The notes: a model not told the origin generated them from the letters alone. Numbered from the stretch's first letter, positions 1-9,034 are shown. The stretch: 64,000 bases of DNA from Sporolactobacillus laevolacticus DSM 442 (GCF_000497245.1 NZ_AWTC01000012.1:1-64000), one strand, 5' to 3'. Translations and numbers: made by a program.

Positions 1-85
1 TCTTAGCACGAAGGGAGGCTTTTTTTGATACATCGCTGGAAGCTTTCCGGAACCCCAGGCATAGCCTAGGGTTTTCAGTACAAGA

Positions 86-361
86 AAATAAAAAAACCCG
101 CCCCTGTGTAGGGACGAGTTTTACCCGCGATACCACCCTGCTTCTGCAAATGAATCACGTAATTACTCATTTACAGCGCTCATACAACGTACCAACATAC
201 GCGTTCTTTTTAACGGCAGAATCCCGTCAAAGCTTAGTTTTCACCTCAGCTTTGCTTCTCGGAGAGGATTTTCACTACAGTCCTAATCGTTGACTTTCAC
301 CAAAGCATCAACTCTCTGTAGATCAGGGATCTATAATTACTCGTTCTCGTCATCGAATTTA
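86..361 (-). promoter_or_regulatory. T-box riboswitch leader
   Basis: Read on the minus strand, positions 139-125 give AGGGTGGTATCGCGG, a near-exact T-box antiterminator motif. It is followed by a 12-bp hairpin (arms 110-121 and 94-105, loop of four) and a run of T, the competing terminator. Upstream (361-145) is the structured region expected for Stem I, including the GGTGAAAG apical-type sequence. T-box leaders sense uncharged tRNA and control aminoacyl-tRNA synthetase or amino-acid genes. The controlled gene lies left of position 1. The specifier codon could not be assigned with confidence: the GTGAAAATCC stretch would allow AUC or AAU. Confidence 0.88.
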
Positions 362-374
362 TTTTTACGACTTC

Positions 375-416
375 ATTATACGGTTAGTTTAAAATAGTGC
401 ACTATAAACTGTCAAG
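375..416 (-). promoter_or_regulatory. Promoter for the T-box leader
   Basis: On the minus strand TTGACA (415-410) is followed after 18 bases by TAAACT, and a perfect TATAAT occurs slightly downstream (381-376). Which -10 is used is uncertain; both would start transcription just upstream of the T-box leader. The spacer contains the palindrome TAGTGCACTA. Confidence 0.55.
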
Positions 417-467
417 TTATGTTTCACCTATTAAAGGATGCGCAACACAATACACAACACCTCAATG

Positions 468-1376
468 TCATCCTTGATCCTCAAGGATCATTTCATTGCT
501 GTGCTGACTCTGCTTGCTTTCGGTATATCGGCCATAATAGGTTGCCAGAATGATTAGGATTCCACCTAGCCATCCTTGCCAGGTTAAGTGTTCTCCACCT
601 ATAAACACGGCGAAGATGGTTGAGAACACCGGCTCTGTGCCCATCAATAACCCCACACGCGTTGGTGATGTTCTTCTGATCATTACAAGTTGAATATAGA
701 AGGCTAGCAAAGTTCCAAAGAGCGAAAGATAGATGGTCAGTAACCAGAAATTGAGATCCGCTGGTAACATGCTCTCATTCGAAGGTCTAAAAAACAAAGA
801 CAATGTCCCCATGATGATTGCGACAACACTTAACTGAATCGTGGTCAGCGCCCGTGAATCCATCTCGGCATGCGATAGTTTCTGAGTGAGCGTCATTTGC
901 ATGCCTCTTAGTGCCGCCGCACATAGGATGAGCAGATCACCAATATTAAAATGATAGCCTTCTTTTAAGCTCAAAAGCGATGTTCCGATGACACTGATCA
1001 TCACAGCTGCGAGAATTCCAAGACGTAATTTTTTCTTAAGAATAACCGCTTCAAAAAGAGGCGTAAACACGACAAACAAGCTGATCAGAAAGCCTGAATT
1101 TGCGGCAGAGGTATACTTTATCCCCCAAGTTTCATTTATAAAAATCGCAGAGAGAAATAAACCAAAAATGAGTCCGGATAACCATGTCTGCTTTGATGAT
1201 CGCAACAGAACTTTCCAGGTGAACACAAGCATAACCAGAACAGTAATTGCAAAGCGAATAAATAAAAATGAAAAAACAGAAAGATCCTGCAAAACGACCT
1301 TTGTAACTAAATAGCTGGATCCCCAAACGATTGCTACAAACAGCAGTGATAAATCGGCAAGTCTTTGATGTTTCAC
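468..1376 (-). CDS. EamA/DMT-family transporter
   Basis: A 302-residue integral membrane protein with about ten hydrophobic helices in two EamA halves (roughly 5-140 and 150-290). It begins with the typical DMT start (LLFVAIVWGSSYLVTK) and has a second repeat motif near GLLMGTEPVFSTIFA. Members of the drug/metabolite transporter superfamily export amino acids, metabolites or drugs; the substrate cannot be read from sequence. The start is GTG at 1376, eight bases after AAAGGAG. It stands alone, opposite to murI. It is one of four EamA transporters in this window. Confidence 0.9.
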   Translation of the reverse strand: MKHQRLADLSLLFVAIVWGSSYLVTKVVLQDLSVFSFLFIRFAITVLVMLVFTWKVLLRSSKQTWLSGLIFGLFLSAIFINETWGIKYTSAANSGFLISLFVVFTPLFEAVILKKKLRLGILAAVMISVIGTSLLSLKEGYHFNIGDLLILCAAALRGMQMTLTQKLSHAEMDSRALTTIQLSVVAIIMGTLSLFFRPSNESMLPADLNFWLLTIYLSLFGTLLAFYIQLVMIRRTSPTRVGLLMGTEPVFSTIFAVFIGGEHLTWQGWLGGILIILATYYGRYTESKQSQHSNEMILEDQG

Positions 1377-1756
1377 GGCTTCAGCTCCTTTGAATAGTAC
1401 ATTGAAGTTAACTCTCGTTGATTCAGGTATTATTATGTAGCGCCATAAGTTGCGACCAATATGAAAATTTGTTTTCTATGTGCATTAAGAAATCCATTCT
1501 CTTCAAACACAACATTTGTTTTTTAACGTTCGACTTATGAGACTTAATCTTACCAAGGCCTAGTTACAACGACAAGCCCTTCCTTTTGTGGCTCGCACAA
1601 TAGAGGAGGAATTTGAATCCATCTAATGAACTCACATTCCCCATAAAGATATAAACGTTTGTTTAATTTCTGCGAACACAAAATTAAACTGAATTATATG
1701 GGATAAGTGGTATACTGAGCAATGGTAAAGATAAAAAATAAAAAAGAGTGAAATTG

Positions 1757-2539
1757 ATGAAAATAGCCTTTTTTGATTCCGGTATCGGTGGATTGACCGT
1801 CCTGCATCAAGCGATGAAAATCCTGCCAAATGAAGATTATCTTTTTTACGCAGATACAGCGCATGTTCCTTATGGTGAGAAGCCAAAAGAAATGGTAAAA
1901 AAATATGTTCTGGAGGCCGCTGATTTTCTCGCTGCCCAGGATATAAAAGCACTGGTTGTAGCCTGCAATACGGCAACTAGCATTGCCATTGAAGACTTAC
2001 GCAAAATTTACTCTTTTCCTATACTCGGAATTGAACCTGCGGTAAAACCTGCGATTCAACAAAGCGAGAAAAAGAGAAAGAAAGTGTTGGTTTTAGCCAC
2101 ACGACTAACACTGAAAGAAGAGAAATACCATCATTTAGTAGAATGTATTGATAAGTATGATATTGTTGACGGGCTTCCACTTCCGGGTCTTGTTACACTT
2201 GCTGAACAGTACAATTTTCACGAAGATCAGGTTGTTCCCTACTTAAAAGAACAGCTGATGCCTTTTGATTTGAATCAGTATGGCACTGTGGTGCTCGGTT
2301 GTACGCACTTTCCATTTTTTAAAGATAGTGTCAAAAAACTATTCCCAGATGAAACAGATATTATTGACGGGAGTATTGGAACAGCCAATAATTTAAAACG
2401 TATACTACGCGAGCGCGGGCAGATCGGTGGGGGTACCGGAGCTATTACCTTTTATCAATCAAGTGTGGAAGTAAAGGATCCTGAGACACTTGGCCATTAT
2501 CATGAAGCCTTGGACAGGTTGGATGCTTTAAATAAATAG
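1757..2539 (+). CDS. murI: Glutamate racemase
   Basis: Converts L-glutamate to D-glutamate for peptidoglycan synthesis in the cytoplasm. The N-terminal DSGIGG motif holds the conserved Asp; the two catalytic cysteines are in VVACNTATS (first half) and VLGCTHFPF (second half), the arrangement of cofactor-independent amino-acid racemases. At 260 residues the length is normal for the family. An in-frame GTG lies three codons upstream at 1748, but ATG at 1757 gives the conserved KIAFFDSGIGG start and follows an AGAG-type site. It ends before a strong hairpin shared with the convergent ketopantoate reductase gene. Confidence 0.96.
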   Translation: MKIAFFDSGIGGLTVLHQAMKILPNEDYLFYADTAHVPYGEKPKEMVKKYVLEAADFLAAQDIKALVVACNTATSIAIEDLRKIYSFPILGIEPAVKPAIQQSEKKRKKVLVLATRLTLKEEKYHHLVECIDKYDIVDGLPLPGLVTLAEQYNFHEDQVVPYLKEQLMPFDLNQYGTVVLGCTHFPFFKDSVKKLFPDETDIIDGSIGTANNLKRILRERGQIGGGTGAITFYQSSVEVKDPETLGHYHEALDRLDALNK

Positions 2540-2605
2540 GAGCGGCTACAGCATTTAATGAACGTGTACTTCTCCCAGTAAAACCGTTCGGTTTCAATGA
2601 TGAAA

Positions 2606-2655
2606 AAAAGTTCTTTATTGTTGGTGTGCTCACCATTCAATAAAGAACTTTTTAC
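2606..2655. terminator. Bidirectional terminator between murI and panE
   Basis: A 13-bp perfect inverted repeat (AAGTTCTTTATTG at 2608-2620 with CAATAAAGAACTT at 2638-2650) flanked by A and T runs. It can terminate murI (+) and the convergent reductase (-). The arm sequence recurs at two other terminators in the window. Confidence 0.85.
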
Positions 2656-2727
2656 TTAGGTTTATTTTAATTCAGCAGCAAAGTTTTAAAAAATGACGCC
2701 CTACTTCAAAATAATACAGGTTGCCTC

Positions 2728-3642
2728 TTAAACCATCTTTTCGTACACTTTTAGATTCTGATAAACAACACTTAACAATGGCGCATCGACATGGGATTCT
2801 TTTGCTAATTGCAATAAATAGCCTTGTAAATGCTTGCCTTCAATTAACGAGCCTTTTTCCATATCGCGCTGCATCGACGATTTCATGTCATACCCGAGTT
2901 GGTCGATCAACTGCATATGCTTGTCCACGATTGCGTTATCAATAGGAGCCCCGGATGCTTTCATGATCTGTGCCCCTTCTTCAAACAACCGGCGAATAAA
3001 GTCCCGACCGCCGTCGCTTTCACGAATGGGGCCAATTGGAGCGCGCATGAGTGTCGTCACACCCGACATAACAGTTATAAATAAGTATTTGTGCCACATA
3101 TCTTGCGTAATATGATCACTTAGAACAAACTCTGCTTTCGTGTCACTCAGTGCGTCGGTGATCCGTTGGATTCGCTCAGAACCCTGGTGATCTGGTTCGC
3201 CAAATACGAGCCGGTCTAGCGCACTAGTATGGACAACTTCTCCCGCTTTATTTAATGTTGTTTCAATGAAACACAGCCCGCCAATGACCTGATCATCGCC
3301 AAACGCCTTTTTAAGCAATGGCAGATGAGCGATCCCATTTAACAGCGGCAAGATGACTGTCTGCTCGCCGACAAAGGGCTTCAAATCGTTTATGGCTTCT
3401 TCCAAATGATAAGCTTTTGTTGAAAAGAGTACCAAATCAAACGGATCTGTTTTATCCGTTTTGGTGATTAATTTTGGTTTAAAGGTGAGATCCCCTTTTA
3501 CACTTCGGATCACTAGGCCGTTGTTTTCAAGAAGTTGTTTCCGCCTCTCACGGACAAGAAAGGTCACGTCTTCTCTTTTTTCTACTAAACGGCCGCCAAA
3601 ATAGCCGCCGACGCCTCCAGCTCCTAGTACTAAAATACGCAT
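2728..3642 (-). CDS. panE: 2-dehydropantoate 2-reductase (ketopantoate reductase family)
   Basis: NADPH-dependent reduction of ketopantoate to pantoate in coenzyme A synthesis is the family role. The N-terminus carries the dinucleotide-binding GAGGVGGYFGGRL motif, and the C-terminal half has the PanE/ApbA helical domain, including the ITQDMWHKYLFITVMSGVTTLMR segment with the family's Lys. At 304 residues it has the usual length. AGGAGG precedes the ATG. PanE paralogues are common in Bacilli, so this could be a reductase of a related 2-keto acid; there are no other pantothenate genes nearby. Confidence 0.85.
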   Translation of the reverse strand: MRILVLGAGGVGGYFGGRLVEKREDVTFLVRERRKQLLENNGLVIRSVKGDLTFKPKLITKTDKTDPFDLVLFSTKAYHLEEAINDLKPFVGEQTVILPLLNGIAHLPLLKKAFGDDQVIGGLCFIETTLNKAGEVVHTSALDRLVFGEPDHQGSERIQRITDALSDTKAEFVLSDHITQDMWHKYLFITVMSGVTTLMRAPIGPIRESDGGRDFIRRLFEEGAQIMKASGAPIDNAIVDKHMQLIDQLGYDMKSSMQRDMEKGSLIEGKHLQGYLLQLAKESHVDAPLLSVVYQNLKVYEKMV

Positions 3643-3713
3643 AGTGCCCTCCTGTTTTATCTATAATCATCATTTATGAGTATCAACCGTTCTGAGTCCG
3701 CATGCTAATGCTG

Positions 3714-4271
3714 TTATCGATAGTTGTCATGAATGGGTTGAAATAAATCCTCATCTGCATTTCGGACCATCGAAAAATGATCGTCATTGTCATAACCGTG
3801 CAGCGTCCGATTATGATGCTTGATGATTTGTTCCGCAGGCAAAACCGGTGTATCCGCTGTTGAATGTGCATCGCCAACAAGTGTGACATCAAATCCGTTG
3901 ACTGTAGCCATTCGAACAGCTGTGTCAATACAATATTCAGTCTGGCATCCGGCAATCACGAGATGATCGATGCCGCGCTCCTGAAGATAACTTAATAATG
4001 GCGTGTGATAAAAAGAGCTCGTTGCGCTTTTATTAAAAATTGGCGCACCCTCTGGTATATGAATCGCAGGATGGACTTGGAATCCTTCCCCCTCACCACC
4101 GGCAACACTCGTATCGCGGATAAATACAACTGAACTTTCCGATTGAATCGCTTTTTCGATTACGGAATTGATCTTTTGAAGTAATCCTTCTTTATTGTAA
4201 ACTCCACGTTCTTGTTCATCGCCTTCAATTAACGCCTTTTGTGAATCAATGACGAGCAAAGCCTGGTTCAT
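3714..4271 (-). CDS. Cysteine hydrolase (isochorismatase-like family)
   Basis: A 185-residue alpha/beta hydrolase of the isochorismatase-like superfamily, which includes nicotinamidases and other amidohydrolases. The catalytic set is visible: Asp9 in LLVIDSQ, a Lys in IFNKSATSSF, and the nucleophilic Cys in GCQTEYCIDT. The start is ATG at 4271, behind AAAGGAGAG; the frame stays open further upstream but has no ribosome binding site there. It is a single gene; the substrate is unknown. Confidence 0.87.
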   Translation of the reverse strand: MNQALLVIDSQKALIEGDEQERGVYNKEGLLQKINSVIEKAIQSESSVVFIRDTSVAGGEGEGFQVHPAIHIPEGAPIFNKSATSSFYHTPLLSYLQERGIDHLVIAGCQTEYCIDTAVRMATVNGFDVTLVGDAHSTADTPVLPAEQIIKHHNRTLHGYDNDDHFSMVRNADEDLFQPIHDNYR

Positions 4272-4418
4272 CGGCAACTCTCCTTTATCGTTTTTACCAT
4301 TGTAACATAACTGATATGCAGCGTTGACGCACACGCATTGCTCAATAAGTACTTAACTTTGTGACTACCTTTCATCTGAATCCATTCACTCATAGCACGA
4401 CATTAAGACAGGGTTTAT

Positions 4419-4925
4419 TTAAAGCGTTAACAAATATTCGTCCAACCGATCCCAAGTTTCAGAAATCCCCTGCTCCATTCCCATATCCAGAACGGTTTTG
4501 AGCGCTTCAGTGGAATCAAACACTGCCCTGCTGACAAGCTTTGTCCTTCCTTCCTCTTCAGTAAAAATCACTGTAATATGTGATGGAGGCATCCCCTCCG
4601 CTTCATTGCCTTCAGCATTAGAAAAATAATCGGTATAGGTAATCTTCTCATTCTCTACAATGTCCTGATAGATCGCTTTGCCCCAAGATTCCATTCCGTA
4701 AAATTCGCCTTGGTTTTTATCCATACATTTCATGCAGTAGTGCCAAACGCCGCCTGGACGAAAATCGATATTGCAAACCGGAAGTTTCCAACCACGCGGT
4801 CCCCACCACTGCTTCAGGCGCTCGGATTCTGAAAATGCTTTGAACACCAGCTCACGCGGCGCATCAAAAACGCGCTCTAAAATAAGCTCCCTACCATCTA
4901 TCTTCGAATTCATTTTGTTTTTCAT
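4419..4925 (-). CDS. SRPBCC / AHSA1-domain protein
   Basis: A 168-residue START/Bet v1-like protein of the AHSA1 (activator of Hsp90 ATPase homologue) type. Typical features are the N-terminal LILERVFDAPRELVFKAF and LKQWWGPRGW motifs and the C-terminal ISETWDRLDEYL helix that closes the hydrophobic pocket. The start is ATG at 4925 behind an excellent AAGGAGGAG. Such proteins bind hydrophobic ligands; the specific role is unknown. The MFS-fusion gene lies upstream, but a terminator separates the two, so this gene probably has its own promoter. Confidence 0.85.
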   Translation of the reverse strand: MKNKMNSKIDGRELILERVFDAPRELVFKAFSESERLKQWWGPRGWKLPVCNIDFRPGGVWHYCMKCMDKNQGEFYGMESWGKAIYQDIVENEKITYTDYFSNAEGNEAEGMPPSHITVIFTEEEGRTKLVSRAVFDSTEALKTVLDMGMEQGISETWDRLDEYLLTL

Positions 4926-5039
4926 TGATATCTCCTCCTTATATTTCATCGTGTTCCAGTGACATTTCCATGGTAATGTATTGAACTGCTTATTCACATA
5001 ATACCGCGTAGTATCTTTCGTTAAACCTGCCCTGATACC

Positions 5040-5096
5040 AAAAACATAACAAAGAAGGCTGATCACGATCAAAAAGATCTGCGGACCAGCCTTCTG
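5040..5096 (-). terminator. Terminator of the ACT-MFS gene
   Basis: On the minus strand AGAAGGCTG pairs with CAGCCTTCT, with a second inner GATC-TTTTT-GATC pairing, followed by TTTGTTATGTTTTT. It lies just downstream of the stop codon at 5142. Confidence 0.75.
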
Positions 5097-5141
5097 CATT
5101 ATCATTCGATAAGTTAACACGTCATGCCTACTACAAGGCAC

Positions 5142-6605
5142 TTATTTGAAAGTTGCTTGTCTCTCATTTCTCCTATCGAGGATCCAATACACTATACTGA
5201 CAAGAATCATGCCTGCCATCAACGCAGCGTATAACAGGATGGAGCCATTGAGCCCAACCCATCGGGCGACAAAGCCAAGACCCAAGATCGGAAGACTAAC
5301 GCCTAAATAGGTTAGAACGTAAAAGGATGCGATAATGTCCCCACGTGATTGATCCGGTGAGATGTGGTTCGTTAACGCCAAACTCCCCGCAAAAGTTGGA
5401 CCATGCCCGAATCCAATTAACACGGTCGTTAAGAGTAAGAAGATCAATGATTTTGTTTGCAGGGTCATGACCAAAGTTACGAGTCCCAAAAGAATCAGAA
5501 CAAATCCGATAATTACTAATTTCTGCAAGGGTAATTTTTTCAACACGATTTGACTGATTGTTGAGATGCTCAGGACAAGTGCAACGATCGCTCCGGCTAC
5601 CGCTAAATTCGAGCTTCCCACCAATTGATCTGTATAACTCGGTATGATGGACAGCATCAGGCTCATGATCGACCAGGCGATGAATGAGGTCATGCCTGAA
5701 AGATAGAATCGGCCCAGGATGCTGCGCGGAACCGCCGGACGATGAATACGAACAGCTCCGGAACGCTTTATCTTTTCACTCATGTAAAGAAGACCCACAA
5801 ATCCAGGAATAGCTAAAAACATGTGAATAAAATAAGCCAATTTCATCGGAAACGGTGCGTACTCACCAAGAAAGCCTGATAGGACAGGACCAAGTGCATT
5901 GCCCACTGTGACCGCCATTGACCCGATAAAAGCCGCTTTAATCCGATTCCGCTTTTCATCAAGTTCAGTTAACGCTGCGACCGCCACGCCATTCATCATG
6001 CCGACCGATAGCCCCTGAAAGATTCTAGAGATAAGCAGCATCGTAAAATTAGTGGACAGGACAAACAATACTGACCCGATAATAATGAAGAAGACACCAG
6101 GAATCAGCAGTTTTTTTCGTCCCAATTGGTCGGAAAGCTGCCCGGAAATAATAATTGTTGGAATGACGACGACTGCGTAAATGGCAAAAAGCAAGGTCAC
6201 CATGCTCGGTGACAGATGCCATTGAACACGATAAAGTGCGAGCAATGGAGAAGGAATATTGGTACCTAGAAGCGTAATGCATAAACTGTACGCAACGAGC
6301 CAAAAGGCGACTGCACGATTTGAAAAGATGCTGCTTAGCTTATTATCCAAACCATGCAGAGCAGGTCTTGGACGCATCACATTCACTTGAATAACATCCA
6401 TTAAACCGTTCAACTGTTTAATCACTTTATCAAGAACTGTTGTTTCGCTCTGGAGTGAAATTTTCATTCTAGATGTATTTGCTTCTTTATATGTGCCAAC
6501 AGTTAATGTATCAATGTTTAGGCCGAACTGGCTAAACATATGAGAAACCTGAGCTAAGATACCCGGTTGATTTTTGACGATCACGGAAATACGTTGGGTT
6601 TTCAT
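5142..6605 (-). CDS. ACT domain fused to a DHA1-type MFS transporter
   Basis: A 487-residue protein in one uninterrupted frame. Residues 1-78 form an ACT domain very like the regulatory (small) subunit of acetolactate synthase (ISVIVKNQPGILAQVSHMFS, NIDTLTVG, MDVIQVNVM). From about residue 95 there is a 12-helix MFS carrier with the loop 2-3 motif GQLSDQLGRKK. ACT domains bind amino acids, so the carrier may be gated by or sense an amino acid (inference). The start is ATG at 6605 behind AAGGGG. It is transcribed divergently from a LysR regulator, which probably controls it. I do not know this fusion as a characterised transporter class. Confidence 0.88.
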   Translation of the reverse strand: MKTQRISVIVKNQPGILAQVSHMFSQFGLNIDTLTVGTYKEANTSRMKISLQSETTVLDKVIKQLNGLMDVIQVNVMRPRPALHGLDNKLSSIFSNRAVAFWLVAYSLCITLLGTNIPSPLLALYRVQWHLSPSMVTLLFAIYAVVVIPTIIISGQLSDQLGRKKLLIPGVFFIIIGSVLFVLSTNFTMLLISRIFQGLSVGMMNGVAVAALTELDEKRNRIKAAFIGSMAVTVGNALGPVLSGFLGEYAPFPMKLAYFIHMFLAIPGFVGLLYMSEKIKRSGAVRIHRPAVPRSILGRFYLSGMTSFIAWSIMSLMLSIIPSYTDQLVGSSNLAVAGAIVALVLSISTISQIVLKKLPLQKLVIIGFVLILLGLVTLVMTLQTKSLIFLLLTTVLIGFGHGPTFAGSLALTNHISPDQSRGDIIASFYVLTYLGVSLPILGLGFVARWVGLNGSILLYAALMAGMILVSIVYWILDRRNERQATFK

Positions 6606-6720
6606 AGGACTACCCCTTTCTTACTGCTTACTTTTTATGATATCATCACCTTAACTATACGGAAAATATCTGTTTTGTTTGTTTATCATACTGTTAAGGT
6701 ATAGTTAGGAGGTATTTTCG
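6606..6720. promoter_or_regulatory. Divergent promoter/operator region of ACT-MFS and lysR
   Basis: A 115-base intergenic region. TAACTATAC (6652-6660) is the inverse of GTATAGTTA (6699-6707), and TATCAT followed by TTAA is repeated directly near both arms. This is the expected place for a LysR-type binding site. Confidence 0.55.
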
Positions 6721-7626
6721 ATGGATGTCAGACAGCTACGTTATTTTCTGGCGATCGCTAAAGAAGGCCAAATTACTCGTGCAGCAAAAACGTTAAACAT
6801 TGAGCAGCCGCCTTTGAGCCGGCAATTGAAGCTGATCGAGGAGGAACTCGGAGTCACGTTATTTGATCGAAATGGTAAACGCATGACATTGACTGAAGCC
6901 GGTACCGTGCTGCAAGCCAAAGCAGAAGCAATTGTCCGTCAACTGAATGAGACGGTTACGGAAATCAAGGAGATCGATCAAGGGATTCAAGGCATGCTCT
7001 CAATCGGGTCCGTCTTCTCCTGTGTGTCCTTATTGCCGGAAAAAATCGCCTTTTTCCGTGAGCGTTATCCACGCGTCACATTCAAAATCCTGGAAGGCGA
7101 TCATGTGGTACTAGGCGAGTATTTGGAAGATCGCAGTATCGAACTCGTGGTCACAAGACTGCCATTTGAGTCAAATTACGACATAAGCAATTATGAATCA
7201 CTCCGACTACCCTCAGATCCGTTTGTGATTGTCGTTCCTAAGAAACGGAACTGGCGTCAAACAGAATCTTCTTTTTTATTGAAAGATTTAGCAACGACAC
7301 CGTTGATCGCCTTGAAAAGTGATAAAACAATTCAATTGAATGAAAAAATCGTCAATGAATGCCGGCGATTAGGATTTGAACCCAATATTATCTGTGAATG
7401 TTCCAGTGTGTCCATTACGATTGCTTTGGTCATTGCCGGAATTGGTGTGACCATCTTGCCGAAATCGGTGTTATCGGCCTTTTCGGTCGCCGACATTGAG
7501 CTCTTCGATCTGCCTGATATCACCGTACAATCCGATGTCGGCATTATCTGGTTGAAAAACCGTTACCTGACCAAGAAAGCTCAGAGGTTTATCGAGCTGT
7601 TTGAAAGCACAAAAGAGAATTATTGA
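6721..7626 (+). CDS. LysR-family transcriptional regulator
   Basis: 301 residues with the N-terminal winged helix-turn-helix (MDVRQLRYFLAIAKEGQITRAAKTLNIEQPPLSRQ, residues 1-60), a linker helix, and a periplasmic-binding-protein-like effector domain (about 90-295). The ATG follows TAGGAGGT. It is divergent from the ACT-MFS gene and probably regulates it together with its own expression, as is usual for LysR pairs. The effector is unknown; an amino acid would fit the partner's ACT domain (inference). Confidence 0.93.
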   Translation: MDVRQLRYFLAIAKEGQITRAAKTLNIEQPPLSRQLKLIEEELGVTLFDRNGKRMTLTEAGTVLQAKAEAIVRQLNETVTEIKEIDQGIQGMLSIGSVFSCVSLLPEKIAFFRERYPRVTFKILEGDHVVLGEYLEDRSIELVVTRLPFESNYDISNYESLRLPSDPFVIVVPKKRNWRQTESSFLLKDLATTPLIALKSDKTIQLNEKIVNECRRLGFEPNIICECSSVSITIALVIAGIGVTILPKSVLSAFSVADIELFDLPDITVQSDVGIIWLKNRYLTKKAQRFIELFESTKENY

Positions 7627-7656
7627 TTTTGAAGGTCCATTCGACAGATAGGCGTA

Positions 7657-7698
7657 AAGAAAAAGCCTCTCTGCCTAAGAAAAACTGCAGAGAGGCTT
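7657..7698 (-). terminator. Terminator between lysR and the S53 protease
   Basis: The 11-bp arms AGCCTCTCTGC (7664-7674) and GCAGAGAGGCT (7687-7697) form a hairpin. The T-rich tail is on the minus-strand side, so it mainly terminates the protease gene, and it may also serve the convergent lysR. Confidence 0.8.
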
Positions 7699-7716
7699 GC
7701 ACATTATTTAGATAAA

Positions 7717-8916
7717 TTATTTGCTGCTTAGGATCGGAATGAATTGGCTAGCCACCGGACTGCCGATTCCAGTAACCAGATCATAACCAGAATTTGCAGA
7801 ATAGCCCCCATTGCTTCCTGAGACAATGTCGTGATAATCCGAATTATAACCACTGCTGCCTGCAATTCCGGCAATTGAGTAAATGTCACTTAGTACTTGT
7901 GTACTCGATAATGGTTGAGTTCGTCCTTGATTTGCTAATGCAACAAGGGCGCCCCATGCCGGTGCGCTGAAGCTTGTTCCGCCGACTTGAAACCATCCTG
8001 ATTGTCCTTGATCAGGTGTGCTGGTGTATACATAGACACCGGTATTCGGGTCCGCATCAAATGACACATCAGGAATGCCTCGCTTCGTACCGACGATGCT
8101 TGTCCAATTCGACTGGAACGTTGGTCTGCTTTCATAGGTACTGGTAGCTCCGCCAGAACCCGACCAAGCGGTCTCACTGATATAGTTTCCAACACTATCC
8201 GCATCCAAAGATGTTCCGCCGACCGAAACAACATAAGGAGAGGAAGCTGGCCATGAACTCCCTGATCCGCTATCTCCGGAAGATGCAAGATACGTAATGC
8301 CCGTATGATTAAAATGCGTGTTGTACGTGGTTTCTCCTGAAAATTCGGAGCCGCCCCAGCTATTTGAGACTATGGTCGCTCCATGATTCGTTGCATAATC
8401 TTCAGCAGTTAAAAGATTAGTAGTAGACGCTGATTTTGCTGCAACAACCATAATTTTAGCATCTGGAGCAAGAGCATGAGCCCATTCAACATCCAAGGCG
8501 GTTTCGAGTGCCCATCCTCCATTAGTTGTAGGCGTTCCGCTTGGATAATCTACTTCGATGTTGGCATCAGGGAGACCGAATTGCTGATCAAATGTGTTAA
8601 GATCATTGACAATGGTTGGACTTCCATAGGCTTCGATAAGTGCAATCGTTTGTCCGGCCCCCGTCTCGTTTAGTTGATCAATTCCATATGCTTTTTTGAT
8701 CTGTGAAGGCGAGAAGACATTAGACACGACATTAGGCTTAATACCCTTAGAGATCGGCTTGTAATGGATTGGATTATGAGCTTCCCAACCCTTAGGCGGT
8801 GTGGCTGGCGTTACTGTTTTTGCACTAGCATATGATGATGACGTGGCAAAGAGACTAAAAACTGCGATCACAACTGCTGCAACGCTAAACTCTACTTTTC
8901 TGATTAGTGATTTCAT
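7717..8916 (-). CDS. Secreted S53-family (sedolisin/kumamolisin-like) serine-carboxyl peptidase
   Basis: A 399-residue exported protease. Residues 1-33 form a signal peptide ending in SYASAKT. The S53 catalytic set is visible: Glu138 and Asp142 in ETALDVEWA, the oxyanion Asp215 in SSGDSG, and nucleophile Ser315 in GGTSFSAP. A C-terminal calcium site follows (Asp363, and GYDLVTGIGSP). Family precursors normally have a propeptide of about 150-200 residues; here only some 30 residues separate the signal peptide from the catalytic domain. ATG follows AAGGAGGG. The gene is divergent from the PapR-like peptide gene across a perfect PlcR box, so quorum control is likely (inference). Confidence 0.93.
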   Translation of the reverse strand: MKSLIRKVEFSVAAVVIAVFSLFATSSSYASAKTVTPATPPKGWEAHNPIHYKPISKGIKPNVVSNVFSPSQIKKAYGIDQLNETGAGQTIALIEAYGSPTIVNDLNTFDQQFGLPDANIEVDYPSGTPTTNGGWALETALDVEWAHALAPDAKIMVVAAKSASTTNLLTAEDYATNHGATIVSNSWGGSEFSGETTYNTHFNHTGITYLASSGDSGSGSSWPASSPYVVSVGGTSLDADSVGNYISETAWSGSGGATSTYESRPTFQSNWTSIVGTKRGIPDVSFDADPNTGVYVYTSTPDQGQSGWFQVGGTSFSAPAWGALVALANQGRTQPLSSTQVLSDIYSIAGIAGSSGYNSDYHDIVSGSNGGYSANSGYDLVTGIGSPVASQFIPILSSK

Positions 8917-9018
8917 TCTTTTCCCTCCTTAAAAATATTAGATTAATAGATTGAATACATATTAACAGCATGTTCATTATTTTTTTGTCGTATTATGTAG
9001 GAAAATAGCTTATAAAAA

Positions 9019-9034
9019 TATGCAATATTACATA
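9019..9034. promoter_or_regulatory. PlcR box
   Basis: TATGCAATATTACATA matches the published PlcR-binding consensus TATGNANNNNTNCATA at every defined position. It sits between the divergent protease gene and the PapR-like peptide gene, next to a plcR-like regulator gene. I saw no second full match elsewhere in the window by eye. Confidence 0.85.

Noticed and set aside
1-28. Possible transposon end (long half-hairpin and T run)
   Set aside because: Looks like the 3' arm of an ordinary terminator whose 5' arm is outside the window.
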